From NCBI GenBank assembly GCA_964578485.1, contig CAZODA010000002.1:1-64000 (forward strand): a stretch of DNA of 64,000 bases, in the 5' to 3' direction. Position numbers and translations under genes: made by a program. Each line of letters opens with the position of its first letter. The stretch's first letter is position 1. This DNA comes from CAZODA01 sp964578485. Its GTDB lineage: Bacteria; Bacteroidota; Bacteroidia; Bacteroidales; Marinilabiliaceae. Shown piece after piece: positions 45,023-54,087 of this stretch. Under the pieces are notes generated by a model, which was not told where the DNA came from, made no database searches, and worked only from the letters and a program-made list of their open reading frames with translations.

Positions 45023-46315
45023 TTAGCGTGATATTTTGAAAAACATGTTTTTGTTTTTAAGATTCTTTTGTGTCCATCTTAAAATCAGTCTTAAGTTTAT
45101 AATTTGTTGCCATACATGTATTCCTATGAATTTTTTCAGGAAGATGCTGTGAACAATTAAAAGTGAAAAATATCCTAGCGCAGTTGCAATAGCAGCTCCT
45201 GTTGTTACATATTGAGGAATAAGAATAAAGCTGATAATAAGCACCATTAGCATTCCGGTGAAGTTTGACAAAAGGTTAATATGGTGCTTTCCTGTACCGG
45301 AAAAATAATGACCTGTTATTAATGACTGTCCAAAAAATAGCATGGCAGGAAGTAATAAAAGAATAATATATTTTAAATCTTTAAATTCTTCACCAAAAAT
45401 TATTACATATATATTGGCAGGTATCAGTATCAGGCAACATAAGGCAATAACTTGGAGCCAAAAGGCCAAGGATGCAAAACGACGATATAATTTCAGATGA
45501 TAGGCTTTAGAACCGGTATTTATTACTCTGGAATAAAATACCAATGCCAAGCTGCGACTAATGATCCAAACAGATTCGGCAATAGAAACAGCGTTAGAAT
45601 ATATTCCTACTTCAATGGTCGATGAAAAAGCATCTAAGATATAATAAGTGCCCCTGAAACTTATCATCTGTACCAATGTTCCAAGTTGGTTAATAAAACC
45701 ATAGCGGAACATTAGAAACATATCTTCGGCAAATTCTTTTATTTTTAAAGTGAATTTTTCTTTTATCAAGATTTTCAATCCTGCAAAGCTGTATAAAAAT
45801 TGTAACAAAAAGCTTATTGTCAGTGAATTGACATAGTCATTTATAGAAAAGCTGCCCTTATGAGCAAACATTATTATAATGATAAGGATATTGACAAGAG
45901 GCTGGCCAAAAAGCAAGAAATTATAGGTCGATATTTTTTCCTTAATTAAATAGATTGAAAGATGATTTCCTGCAACAGAAGCCAAAAAGCTAATGATACT
46001 CAATTGAAGGACAAAATTTTGAGGAACAACATTAGCTGATTTTAAAAGAAAATATACAATTATTCCAATGAGTATCGACCACAAATCTGCTATGACAAAG
46101 TAATTGGCAGTTTTTTTCTTTGGAACAAGGTAGGTGAGTGAGATCAAGCCTAAAATCCCCATCACAGTTGTTATCATTGTTAGAGTGGCAATAAACAAGC
46201 CCTGTATTCCTTTTCCTTCAGCGCCCGTCCATCGCGATATTACCACTGCAACTATCAAATTGATAAAGGCAGTTAAAATTTTAGTCAGAAATGTTGAAGC
46301 TATCTTTTTGAACAT
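45023..46315 (-). CDS. Polysaccharide flippase (Wzx/RfbX-like, MATE-MVF superfamily)
   Basis: A 430-residue integral membrane protein with 12 or more helices. The N-terminus KKIASTFLTKILTAFINLIVAVVISRWTGAEGKGIQGLFIATLTMI is the usual flippase opening, with a GxxGxG near helix 2. The C-terminal half holds YVTTGAAIATALGYFSLLIV. It should flip lipid-linked repeat units to the periplasm. The glycosyltransferase gene lies 16 bases upstream and the methyltransferase gene 27 bases downstream, so the three form a small glycan-export unit. Confidence 0.88.
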   Translation of the reverse strand: MFKKIASTFLTKILTAFINLIVAVVISRWTGAEGKGIQGLFIATLTMITTVMGILGLISLTYLVPKKKTANYFVIADLWSILIGIIVYFLLKSANVVPQNFVLQLSIISFLASVAGNHLSIYLIKEKISTYNFLLFGQPLVNILIIIIMFAHKGSFSINDYVNSLTISFLLQFLYSFAGLKILIKEKFTLKIKEFAEDMFLMFRYGFINQLGTLVQMISFRGTYYILDAFSSTIEVGIYSNAVSIAESVWIISRSLALVFYSRVINTGSKAYHLKLYRRFASLAFWLQVIALCCLILIPANIYVIIFGEEFKDLKYIILLLLPAMLFFGQSLITGHYFSGTGKHHINLLSNFTGMLMVLIISFILIPQYVTTGAAIATALGYFSLLIVHSIFLKKFIGIHVWQQIINLRLILRWTQKNLKNKNMFFKISR

Positions 46316-46331
46316 TTATTTTTTATTTTCT

Positions 46332-47489
46332 CTAAATAATTTCAATTGCCTTGTGGTATAAATTAAGAAATTGTTGACCAACTATTTTATAACTGTAATT
46401 TTGAACAGCATATTGACGTATTTCATTTTTATTGAATGTGTTTTTTTCGTCTATCAAGGCCAACATTGCATCTTCCAATTCTTTTTCATTTCTCGGCTCA
46501 ACCAAAATTCCTCTTTCAGGCTTAATTAAATCGTTAATTGGTTTAATATTAGTGCCTATAACAGGAACACCTGATGCAAAAGATTCAATAAGCACTACTC
46601 CAAAAGTTTCAAAATTACTGAATAAAACAAAAGCCTGAGATTTGCTGAAAAAACTTGCTATTTGTTCAGGACTGAGAGAGTAATGAAAGTCCACAAAGCA
46701 ATCCAGCCCCTTTTCTTTTATTAACTTTTCTCTGCTTCTATCACTACTGCATGTAATAATATTAAGCTTAAAATCTTTTCTTCTTTTTGATAAAGAATGA
46801 ATAGTGTTTATTAAGCCGGATATGTTTTTATGCTTTTCAATTAAAGAGGAGATATGTAAAAAATGAAAAATTTCATCTCTATCCCTTGTTTCATGAATTT
46901 TAAATAATTCAGTATTAACAACATTTGGCACCACATAATAATCCCCTTTTATTTTAAGAGAAATCATAGAATTTTTTAAATATTCAGATACAGGGCAAAT
47001 CATAGAGGCCTTTTTTGCCAACAGTTTAATTGTCAGCAAACGAAAGTAATTAATCTTAGCTTTTCTTTCATATAAATATCCTGTCCAATGTTCTGAAACA
47101 ATAAAAGGTGTTTTTGTTAGTATTTTAAGAAACCAAGCATAAAAAGCACCAGGATAAATTACATTGCAATGAATAACATCAGGCTTACCATGAGCATCAG
47201 TAAGCTTGTTAAACAGCCTTTTAAGATGAAAAAGTTTTTGAATAATAAATATTGGCGAGGAAATAAGAGCTACTCTTATTTTTTTTAAATGGCTTTCATA
47301 AATTCTAATTTTTGAAGAAATCCCCAGTTGTGTTTTATCCGGCAGTGGATCTTTACTGACATTTATAAATGAAACATCAGCAAACTCACTAACAGCCTCG
47401 GCATGCCTTAATACAAAGTTTCCGTTAAAGGGAGACTCAGCTGAAGGGAACCATGAAGATATAAAGACAACATGAAGTTTTTTGCTCAT
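46332..47489 (-). CDS. GT4-family glycosyltransferase
   Basis: 385 residues with a GT-B fold and retaining GT4 features. The N-terminal domain has FISSWFPSAESPFNGNFVLRHAEAV and DVIHCNVIYPGAFYAWFL. The donor-binding C-terminal domain has FLHISSLIEKHKNISGLINTI and the E-x7-E motif in SNFETFGVVLIESFASGVPVIGTNI. It is likely to add sugars to a lipid-linked glycan together with the adjacent flippase. The donor sugar is unknown. Confidence 0.9.
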   Translation of the reverse strand: MSKKLHVVFISSWFPSAESPFNGNFVLRHAEAVSEFADVSFINVSKDPLPDKTQLGISSKIRIYESHLKKIRVALISSPIFIIQKLFHLKRLFNKLTDAHGKPDVIHCNVIYPGAFYAWFLKILTKTPFIVSEHWTGYLYERKAKINYFRLLTIKLLAKKASMICPVSEYLKNSMISLKIKGDYYVVPNVVNTELFKIHETRDRDEIFHFLHISSLIEKHKNISGLINTIHSLSKRRKDFKLNIITCSSDRSREKLIKEKGLDCFVDFHYSLSPEQIASFFSKSQAFVLFSNFETFGVVLIESFASGVPVIGTNIKPINDLIKPERGILVEPRNEKELEDAMLALIDEKNTFNKNEIRQYAVQNYSYKIVGQQFLNLYHKAIEII

Positions 47490-47507
47490 AGTTTTTTATT
47501 CAATTGA

Positions 47508-48509
47508 TTATTTAAAATGATTAAATCCACCTTTAGGCTTATCAGTTTCTTTACCATTTAATAACCATGTAATATGCTTTTTATTATTATTAATTGTGCC
47601 AATTTTATATAGTTCTTTATTGAACTTTGTTTTAAATTTATTTGCAATAGTATCAAATTGTGCGGGATTAACAGTCAATAAGAGACAATAATCTTCTCCA
47701 CCTGAGGTGGCGAGGTCCAAAGCGTTAATTTTATATTGATTGCAAAAGGAAGTCAATGAATTTGAAAGTGGGAGCAAGTTGAGATTAATTTCTGCACCTT
47801 TCCCTGATGCTTTTAAAATATGGAAAAGATCAGAAGCAATACCATCTGATACATCCATCATTGCATTAACATCTTTTTGTTTGCCAAGCCAGATACCTTC
47901 ATCAATTTGAACATCCGGTCTGTTATGTTGATTAACAAGGAATTGATTTCTTTTATTCAAGGGATAATTCTCCCTTATTATTTGCAAACCTGCTGCACTG
48001 TTGCCAAGCTTATTTGTTACAGCAATAATATCCCCTGTTTTTGCAGATGATCTAAGTTTGGCTTTTCCTTTTTCAACTTTTCCTATAACGCTGATATTAA
48101 GGATGATTTTTGAAGTTGATCGTGTAGTATCACCACCCCAAAGTGGCAGATGTAAAGATTCACTTAATTTATAATAGCCGTCCATGAAAGAATCGAGGTA
48201 TTCAAGTTTTATATCTTCAGGTACGGCAAGGGAGAAAAAAGTACCGGCAGGCTTGGCACCCATAGCGGCAACATCACTAAGATTCACAGCAAGAGCTTTA
48301 TAGCCCAAATCTTCAGGAGAAATTTTATTTAATATGAAATGTATATCCTCTACCAACATATCGGTAGTTACAACCAAATCATGATTTTCATTACAGGGAA
48401 TTATTGCACAATCATCACCTATGCCCATAGAACGTGGTGATAATAATTTTTGAAAACGATGAGCAAATCGTTCAATAAATTCAAATTCCCCTAATTCTGA
48501 TAATTTCAT
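47508..48509 (-). CDS. thiL: Thiamine-monophosphate kinase
   Basis: Phosphorylates thiamine monophosphate to the active diphosphate. A 333-residue PurM-like enzyme with GIGDDCAIIP, VVTTDMLVEDIHF, LWGGDTTRSTSKIILNI, MMDVSDGIASDLFHILKASGKGAEI and ATSGGEDYCLLLTV, all ThiL signatures. No other thiamine gene and no TPP riboswitch is nearby. It ends 18 bases before the glycosyltransferase gene, so it heads or joins the glycan run on the minus strand. Confidence 0.94.
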   Translation of the reverse strand: MKLSELGEFEFIERFAHRFQKLLSPRSMGIGDDCAIIPCNENHDLVVTTDMLVEDIHFILNKISPEDLGYKALAVNLSDVAAMGAKPAGTFFSLAVPEDIKLEYLDSFMDGYYKLSESLHLPLWGGDTTRSTSKIILNISVIGKVEKGKAKLRSSAKTGDIIAVTNKLGNSAAGLQIIRENYPLNKRNQFLVNQHNRPDVQIDEGIWLGKQKDVNAMMDVSDGIASDLFHILKASGKGAEINLNLLPLSNSLTSFCNQYKINALDLATSGGEDYCLLLTVNPAQFDTIANKFKTKFNKELYKIGTINNNKKHITWLLNGKETDKPKGGFNHFK

Positions 48510-48513
48510 AAAG

Positions 48514-48521
48514 CAAAAATA
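48514..48521 (-). promoter_or_regulatory. -7-like box (TATTTTTG) directly ahead of thiL
   Basis: On the minus strand TATTTTTG ends only 4 bases before the thiL ATG (48509). If used, the transcript would be leaderless or nearly so. No good -33 TTTG is present, so support is limited. Confidence 0.35.
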
Positions 48522-48570
48522 CTATATTTTTTTGTTCTCGCCCTTTCTTTAAAAATGAAGCATAAAAATA

Positions 48571-49569
48571 TTAATGATTAGTAGAATTTAATCGTTTTTG
48601 AAAAATGAAATTTTGTTCCGATATCTGACTATGACCATTCCATCGATATGCAACCAAGGCACCACCCCTTGCAATGCAGTTGTCAATACAGCAAGCATTG
48701 TTGCTTACTATTAAAGGTTCACTGCTAATACAATAATGCCCAAAAAATAACAGTGGCTGCTTGGAATCATAAATTTCAAAGGGAATTAAAATTTCCTTTG
48801 GAACTCTTTGTTCAGGTAACTCAAATCTATTTCCATAGCTCAATTCTTGAAAAGTTTTTCCGAAAGGGGAGAGCCACCATTTTATCCTAAAATTATATTG
48901 TCTTATATTTTTATTATTCTTAATATTTAATTCTTTAGGCAAAGGAAGTACTATACCTTTCGTTGTTTGATGAACCGCTCTTGCAAACCGAGATTTATTT
49001 TTAAAAATCTCGCGAATCTTCTTTTTACCAAGTTTTCTTTTCGAAAGATTTTTTCGAATAATTTTTATGTTTTTATCGCTCCAATAGGCATGTGCAAGCC
49101 TAAAAAATTGAAAGTCGATATAAAATGGTAACGAACGCATCCATTTTATATCAGAGTATAAAGAATTCGTATTATTCTTATATTGTTTTTTAATTTCTTT
49201 TAATTGATTTTCAGTCTCTTGATCAGGGGAAGAAATAGCTTTGCCATTTTTTTTAAAAGTGAAATATCCTATAGCATTTAGTTCGTGATTACCTAAAATT
49301 GCAAATGCACTTCCTTGTTCAATCATTTTCCGAACAATTTTTATAACTCCTTTTGAGTCAGGTCCTTTTGCTATAAAATCGCCAATAAAAACAGCTTTTC
49401 GCTCAGGGTGTTGCCAAACTTTGTTTTCTTTATGATATCCGAGTCTAAGTAGAAGAGTTTTTAACTCTTTACTATGGCCGTGTATATCTCCAATAATATC
49501 ATAATTGCCATTAGAATATTTTAGTAAGGCTGCATCCTGATTATTTTTATAAGTTTCATTAATTTCCAT
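48571..49569 (-). CDS. Calcineurin-type metallophosphoesterase with altered GDxxDRG motif
   Basis: 332 residues, PPP/ApaH-PrpE-like. Metal motif I is DIIGDIHGHSKEL (Asp28, His30) and motif III is ILGNHELNAIGYF (Asn94, His95). Motif II reads GDFIAKGP (residues 63-70), where the family usually has GDxxDRGP. The first Asp (metal bridge) is kept, but the second Asp and the phosphate-binding Arg are replaced by Ala67 and Lys68. A distal HYCISSEPL could supply a further His. Substrate range is therefore unclear and activity may be reduced. It is 61 bases upstream of thiL on the same strand. Confidence 0.8.
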   Translation of the reverse strand: MEINETYKNNQDAALLKYSNGNYDIIGDIHGHSKELKTLLLRLGYHKENKVWQHPERKAVFIGDFIAKGPDSKGVIKIVRKMIEQGSAFAILGNHELNAIGYFTFKKNGKAISSPDQETENQLKEIKKQYKNNTNSLYSDIKWMRSLPFYIDFQFFRLAHAYWSDKNIKIIRKNLSKRKLGKKKIREIFKNKSRFARAVHQTTKGIVLPLPKELNIKNNKNIRQYNFRIKWWLSPFGKTFQELSYGNRFELPEQRVPKEILIPFEIYDSKQPLLFFGHYCISSEPLIVSNNACCIDNCIARGGALVAYRWNGHSQISEQNFIFQKRLNSTNH

Positions 49570-49771
49570 TTCTTAAATTAAATTTCAGGAATTTGCTAAA
49601 AATATTACAAATTTAAAAGGCATTAATAAACATCTTTTATTTGATGATAATCTAAATTCTTAATTTGGAGTAATAGAAAAAGCGTCAATTTTGAAGTGAT
49701 TTTCATTTTTTCTTTTAATTTCTCTGTTTAAACTTCATTCCTTCAGGTTATAAAATCTGCCAAAAAAGTGC

Positions 49772-49779
49772 TATTTTTG
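49772..49779 (+). promoter_or_regulatory. Predicted -7 box (TATTTTTG) of ffh
   Basis: TATTTTTG followed by CG, 29 bases before the ffh ATG, a full TAnnTTTG match. The -33 box is weak. The predicted start near 49786 gives a ~23-base leader. Confidence 0.5.
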
Positions 49780-49808
49780 CGCAAATTAAAATATTTAAAT
49801 TTAAGAGG

Positions 49809-51143
49809 ATGTTTGAGAATTTATCAGAACGACTTGAAAGATCTTTTAAACTATTAAAGGGTCAAGGTACTATAACGGAAATAAATGTAGCAGAAACATT
49901 AAAAGATATTCGCAGGGCATTGCTTGATGCTGACGTTAATTATAGAACAGCAAAAACCTTTACCGACACTGTAAAAGAACAAGCCTTGGGTCAGAACGTT
50001 TTAACGGCTGTTAAGCCTCAGCAAATGATGGTTAAAATTGTTCATGACGAATTAACCAAGTTAATGGGAGGTGCTTCATCTGATATTATGCTTGAAGGCA
50101 AGCCTGCTGTGATATTAGTTGCCGGCTTGCAGGGTTCGGGTAAAACCACTTTTTGCGGAAAACTTGCCACACATCTCAAAGCTAAGCGTTCAAAAAATCC
50201 TTTGTTGGTAGCCGGAGATATTTATAGACCTGCCGCTATTGATCAGTTACAAGTTATTGGTCAGCAAATTGATGTTTCCGTTTATACCGAAGAGGGCAGT
50301 AAAGATCCTGTAAAAATCGCAAAGAATGCTATTAAGTTTGCTCGTCAAAATAATAATGATGTAGTAATTGTTGATACTGCCGGACGTCTTGCTGTTGACG
50401 AGGAAATGATGAAAGAGATAAGCTCCATAAAAGATGCCATAAAACCCGGTGAAATACTTTTTGTGGTGGACTCCATGACCGGTCAGGATGCTGTTAATAC
50501 TGCAAAAGAGTTTAATGAACGCTTGAATTTTGATGGTGTAATTCTTACAAAATTAGATGGTGATACCCGTGGTGGTGCAGCTTTATCAATTCGTAGTGTT
50601 GTAAACAAACCCATTAAGTTTGTTGGAACCGGGGAAAAGATGGATGCATTGGATGTTTTTCATCCCGGCAGAATGGCTGATCGTATCCTTGGAATGGGTG
50701 ATATTGTATCCTTGGTTGAACGTGCACAGGAGCAGTTCGATGCTGAAGAGGCCCTAAAGTTACAGAAGAAGATAGCAAGGAATCAATTTAATTTCAATGA
50801 TTTTTTAAGTCAGATTCAGCAAATAAAAAAGATGGGTAACTTAAAAGATCTTGCCGGTATGATTCCCGGTATGGGAAAAGCTATTAGGGATATGGATTTT
50901 GATGACGATGCTTTTAAAGAAGTTGAGGCTGTAATATTTTCTATGACTCCCGAAGAACGCGAGCAGCCTTCTATACTAAATGGCAGCCGACGTAAAAGAA
51001 TAGCAGAAGGAAGCGGCAGTTCTATTCAGGAAGTAAACAAATTGATCAAACAATTTGAAGATACCCGCAAGGTTATGAGGATGATGGGTAAAGGAAAAAA
51101 TATTTCTAAAATGATGTCGGGACTAAGTATGGGCAGACCTTGA
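49809..51143 (+). CDS. ffh: Signal recognition particle protein Ffh
   Basis: A 444-residue SRP GTPase that binds signal sequences and 4.5S RNA. The N domain (MFENLSERLERSFKLLKG ... ALLDADVNY) is followed by the G domain: G1 VAGLQGSGKTTFCGKLA, VAGDIYRPAAIDQL, DTAGRLAVDEEMM, and TKLDGDTRGGAALSI. The Met-rich M domain (FLSQIQQIKKMGNLKDLAGMIPGMGKAI ... MRMMGKGKNISKMMSGL) closes the protein. Normal length. No 4.5S RNA gene was recognised nearby. folD follows 42 bases later. Confidence 0.97.
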   Translation: MFENLSERLERSFKLLKGQGTITEINVAETLKDIRRALLDADVNYRTAKTFTDTVKEQALGQNVLTAVKPQQMMVKIVHDELTKLMGGASSDIMLEGKPAVILVAGLQGSGKTTFCGKLATHLKAKRSKNPLLVAGDIYRPAAIDQLQVIGQQIDVSVYTEEGSKDPVKIAKNAIKFARQNNNDVVIVDTAGRLAVDEEMMKEISSIKDAIKPGEILFVVDSMTGQDAVNTAKEFNERLNFDGVILTKLDGDTRGGAALSIRSVVNKPIKFVGTGEKMDALDVFHPGRMADRILGMGDIVSLVERAQEQFDAEEALKLQKKIARNQFNFNDFLSQIQQIKKMGNLKDLAGMIPGMGKAIRDMDFDDDAFKEVEAVIFSMTPEEREQPSILNGSRRKRIAEGSGSSIQEVNKLIKQFEDTRKVMRMMGKGKNISKMMSGLSMGRP

Positions 51144-51185
51144 TAACAAAAGGATTAATTAAGCTATTATAAACTCAAATTCATT

Positions 51186-52073
51186 ATGACGACAATAATT
51201 GATGGTAAAAAGACTTCTCATGCCATAAAGCTTGAAATTGCCGAAAAAGTTCAGGAAATGATAGCGCGTGGCATGAAAAAACCTCATTTGGCAGCTGTTT
51301 TAGTTGGCAATGACGGTGGTAGTGAAACTTATGTTGCTGCAAAAATTAAAGCTTGCGAAATGGTAGGTTTTGAATCTTCACTTATACGCTTTAAGGAGGA
51401 TGTGAGTGAAGAAGAGTTGTTGAAAGCTGTCGATGAATTAAATAGTAATAATGATATCGATGGTTTTATTGTTCAATTGCCACTACCCGCACACATATCA
51501 GAAGAGAAAATTACTGAAGCTATTGATCCCGGTAAAGATGTTGATGGCTTTCATCCTTATAATCTCGGCAGAATGATAACAGGAGCCAATGCATTTGTAT
51601 CTGCAACTCCTCAGGGCATCATGGAATTATTAAAAAGATATGAAATAAAGACAGAGGGAAAGCATGTTGTAATAATCGGGCGCAGTAATATAGTTGGTCG
51701 TCCGCTGAGTGTTCTCTTATCACTTAAAACTTCTCCCGGTGATGCTACTGTTACCCTTTGTCATAGTCGAACCAAAAATCTCAAAGAGCTCTGTCTGCAA
51801 GCTGATATTATAATTGCAGCTCTTGGTAAACCCGAATTTCTTAAGGCTGATATGGTTAAAGAAGGTGCTGTAGTTATTGATGTAGGCACTACAAGAGTAC
51901 CTTCTACTGAAACAAAAAGCGGTTGGCGACTTAAAGGTGATGTTGATTTCGCCGCTGTATCTCCAAAGTGTAGTTATATAACTCCCGTGCCGGGTGGAGT
52001 AGGACCTATGACAATAGTTTCATTGTTAATGAATACTTTTAAGGCTGCTTTAAGCAATTTTTTAAAATCATAA
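51186..52073 (+). CDS. folD: Bifunctional methylenetetrahydrofolate dehydrogenase/cyclohydrolase
   Basis: Interconverts 5,10-methylene-THF and 10-formyl-THF for one-carbon metabolism. 295 residues; AVLVGNDGGSETYVAAKIKACE contains the catalytic Lys, followed by GFIVQLPLPAHI, DPGKDVDGFHPYNLGRM, the NADP motif VVIIGRSNIVGRPLSVLLS and the C-terminal YITPVPGGVGPMT. Downstream of ffh and probably cotranscribed. A short AT-only hairpin at its stop is not convincing as a terminator. Confidence 0.97.
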   Translation: MTTIIDGKKTSHAIKLEIAEKVQEMIARGMKKPHLAAVLVGNDGGSETYVAAKIKACEMVGFESSLIRFKEDVSEEELLKAVDELNSNNDIDGFIVQLPLPAHISEEKITEAIDPGKDVDGFHPYNLGRMITGANAFVSATPQGIMELLKRYEIKTEGKHVVIIGRSNIVGRPLSVLLSLKTSPGDATVTLCHSRTKNLKELCLQADIIIAALGKPEFLKADMVKEGAVVIDVGTTRVPSTETKSGWRLKGDVDFAAVSPKCSYITPVPGGVGPMTIVSLLMNTFKAALSNFLKS

Positions 52074-52201
52074 TATTTGAAAAAGAATATTATATTTATT
52101 ATCAGAATTATTAAATGATTTTACTTGATTCTTTAAAAGCTGCTTGTTTTTTATTTTAATCAATAAAATTAGATTTCTCTGATAATGAGGTTTTAAGCTA
52201 A

Positions 52202-52230
52202 TTGTTAACAATAAATAAATTTTATATTTG
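52202..52230 (+). promoter_or_regulatory. Predicted promoter of the AspT/YidE-type transporter
   Basis: TTG (52202-52204), 18 bases, then TATATTTG (52223-52230), a full -7 match. A transcription start near 52237 leaves a ~60-base leader, which contains an overlapping short reading frame at 52281-52316. Confidence 0.5.
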
Positions 52231-52296
52231 TAGAGTTCTATAATAACTTATAAGCCGGAAATGATTTTTTAGGAATTAAAATGGAAGTAAGATTAC

Positions 52297-53883
52297 ATGG
52301 ATTTCTTTACCACTGATTATGTTGCCTTTTTTACTATTGTTGCCTTAGGCCTTGCTTTGGGAAGCATAAAAATCAAAGGCTTGTCGCTTGATATTTCTGC
52401 AATTATTTTTGTTGCCATGGCCTTTGGCCATTTTGGCGTGGAATTACCACCTATGTTTCAAGATGTAGGATTGATTTTATTTATGTTTAGCATTGGGATT
52501 CAAGCAGGTCCGGGCTTTTTTCGTACATTTAAATCCAGTGGTTCACGCTTAGTTGCTCTTGCATCGATAATATTAGTTTCTACCGTAATTATCACCTTAA
52601 TATTAAGTCACTTATTTAATATAGATGGAAAAATGACAGCAGGATTATTTACCGGAGCTCTTACCAGTGCTTCAGGATTAGCTGCTGCAACTGAACTTTC
52701 TGATTCTCCACAGGTTGCTATTGGCTTTGGATTGACCTACCCTTTTGGGATAATCAGCATCATTTTATTTGCCAGATTATCGCATTTGTTATTTAAGGTG
52801 AATATTCCTGAGGAGGAAGAAAAATATAAAAAATCTCTGCTTTCAAAACATCCTGCGCTAATTTATCGAAATTTTATAGTAGAAAATTCAAATGTTATTG
52901 GAAAAACTCTTAAGGAACTAAATATTAGAAATATAACACATACAAATATTTCCAAAATTTTACGTGATGATATTGCTATTACAGCAACTTCCGACACTCA
53001 TTTAGAATATAAGGATGTTATAAGGGCATCGGGAACGGAAAAAAATCTTGATACTTTATCCTATCTTATAGGCCCCGAAACTGATCAGGCCATTCCTGAA
53101 AGCGGAAAATACATCGCGCAAAGTTTTTTGTTGTCTAATCGTAAAAGCATAGGTAAAACCATAGGAGAGTTTCATGAATTAAATCAATATCATATTACCA
53201 TAACTTCAATCTTGCGATCAGGAATAGATATATTGCCTAACGCCGGCACTCACCTTCGTTTTGGCGATATTGTAAATCTAACTGCTCCGGTTGAATACAT
53301 GGATGATATTGGTAAATTGCTTGGGAATAGTCGTGATGAACTGGATGAAATAGACTTTTTACCAATAGCCGTAGGTGTTATTTTTGGTGTTTTCCTTGGT
53401 CGAATTCAAATCCCCTTAGGTAGTAATATAGAGTTTAGTTTGGGGCTTACCGGTGGCGTTTTGATAGCTGCCTTGATTCTTAGTAAAATAGGAAAAACCG
53501 GAAGTATAGTCTGGAATATCAGTGGAACAACAAATCAATTTCTTCGCAAGTTGGGATTAATCTTTTTTCTTGCTTATATAGGAACCGAGGCAGGGAGGAC
53601 TTTGGCGGCTTCTATGGATGAGACAAGTTTTATTCTAATATTGGTAGGAGCTCTTATTTCTCTCGCTCCAATTATAATAGCTGTTATATTGGGGAAATAT
53701 GTTTTAAAAATGAATTATTTAAGCCTGCTTGGTATAATAACCGGCAGTATAACAAGCACTCCGGCACTTAGTGCTGTTGAACCTTTAACAACAACCAATG
53801 CTCCCCAGGAAGCTTATGCTGCTGTTTATCCTTTCTCTTTAATTTTAATTATTATTGCAAGCCAGATTCTTGTAGCTTTGTGA
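52297..53883 (+). CDS. AspT/YidE/YbjL-type transporter with TrkA-C domains
   Basis: A 528-residue membrane protein. Two copies of the ~170-residue YidE/YbjL transmembrane module (residues ~1-165 and ~345-528; SIGIQAGPGFFRTFK and AYIGTEAGRTLAAS mark equivalent helices) flank two cytoplasmic TrkA-C domains (~185-340). Conserved GALTSASGLAAATELS and GSITSTPALSAVEPLTTT are the paired re-entrant motifs of the aspartate:alanine exchanger family. The substrate is unknown: dicarboxylate or amino acid exchange is typical, and TrkA-C suggests ligand gating. Confidence 0.85.
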   Translation: MDFFTTDYVAFFTIVALGLALGSIKIKGLSLDISAIIFVAMAFGHFGVELPPMFQDVGLILFMFSIGIQAGPGFFRTFKSSGSRLVALASIILVSTVIITLILSHLFNIDGKMTAGLFTGALTSASGLAAATELSDSPQVAIGFGLTYPFGIISIILFARLSHLLFKVNIPEEEEKYKKSLLSKHPALIYRNFIVENSNVIGKTLKELNIRNITHTNISKILRDDIAITATSDTHLEYKDVIRASGTEKNLDTLSYLIGPETDQAIPESGKYIAQSFLLSNRKSIGKTIGEFHELNQYHITITSILRSGIDILPNAGTHLRFGDIVNLTAPVEYMDDIGKLLGNSRDELDEIDFLPIAVGVIFGVFLGRIQIPLGSNIEFSLGLTGGVLIAALILSKIGKTGSIVWNISGTTNQFLRKLGLIFFLAYIGTEAGRTLAASMDETSFILILVGALISLAPIIIAVILGKYVLKMNYLSLLGIITGSITSTPALSAVEPLTTTNAPQEAYAAVYPFSLILIIIASQILVAL

Positions 53884-54087
53884 TATTAAAATTCCTGTTT
53901 TTTCCCTTAGCCTTTCTTGAGACAAGCTTATTTATTTTATAGGCTTCTTTTGCTCGTATCATTCGAAAATTGTATCTTTAATCATGATTCAAAATAAAGG
54001 CCGACGAATGAGGAAGATTAATCTTTAAGGTTGATATCACTCATAAAAGGCTAAAGAAATATTCTACAACATTCAATACCTAAACAA

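Noticed and set aside
47508..48570. TPP riboswitch upstream of thiL
   Set aside because: Only 61 bases separate thiL from the upstream gene and no THI-box sequence is visible.
52070..52093. Hairpin at the folD stop as a terminator
   Set aside because: The stem is purely A/T (ATAATATT/AATATTAT) with an 8-base loop and no clean T-run, so it is too weak to support.
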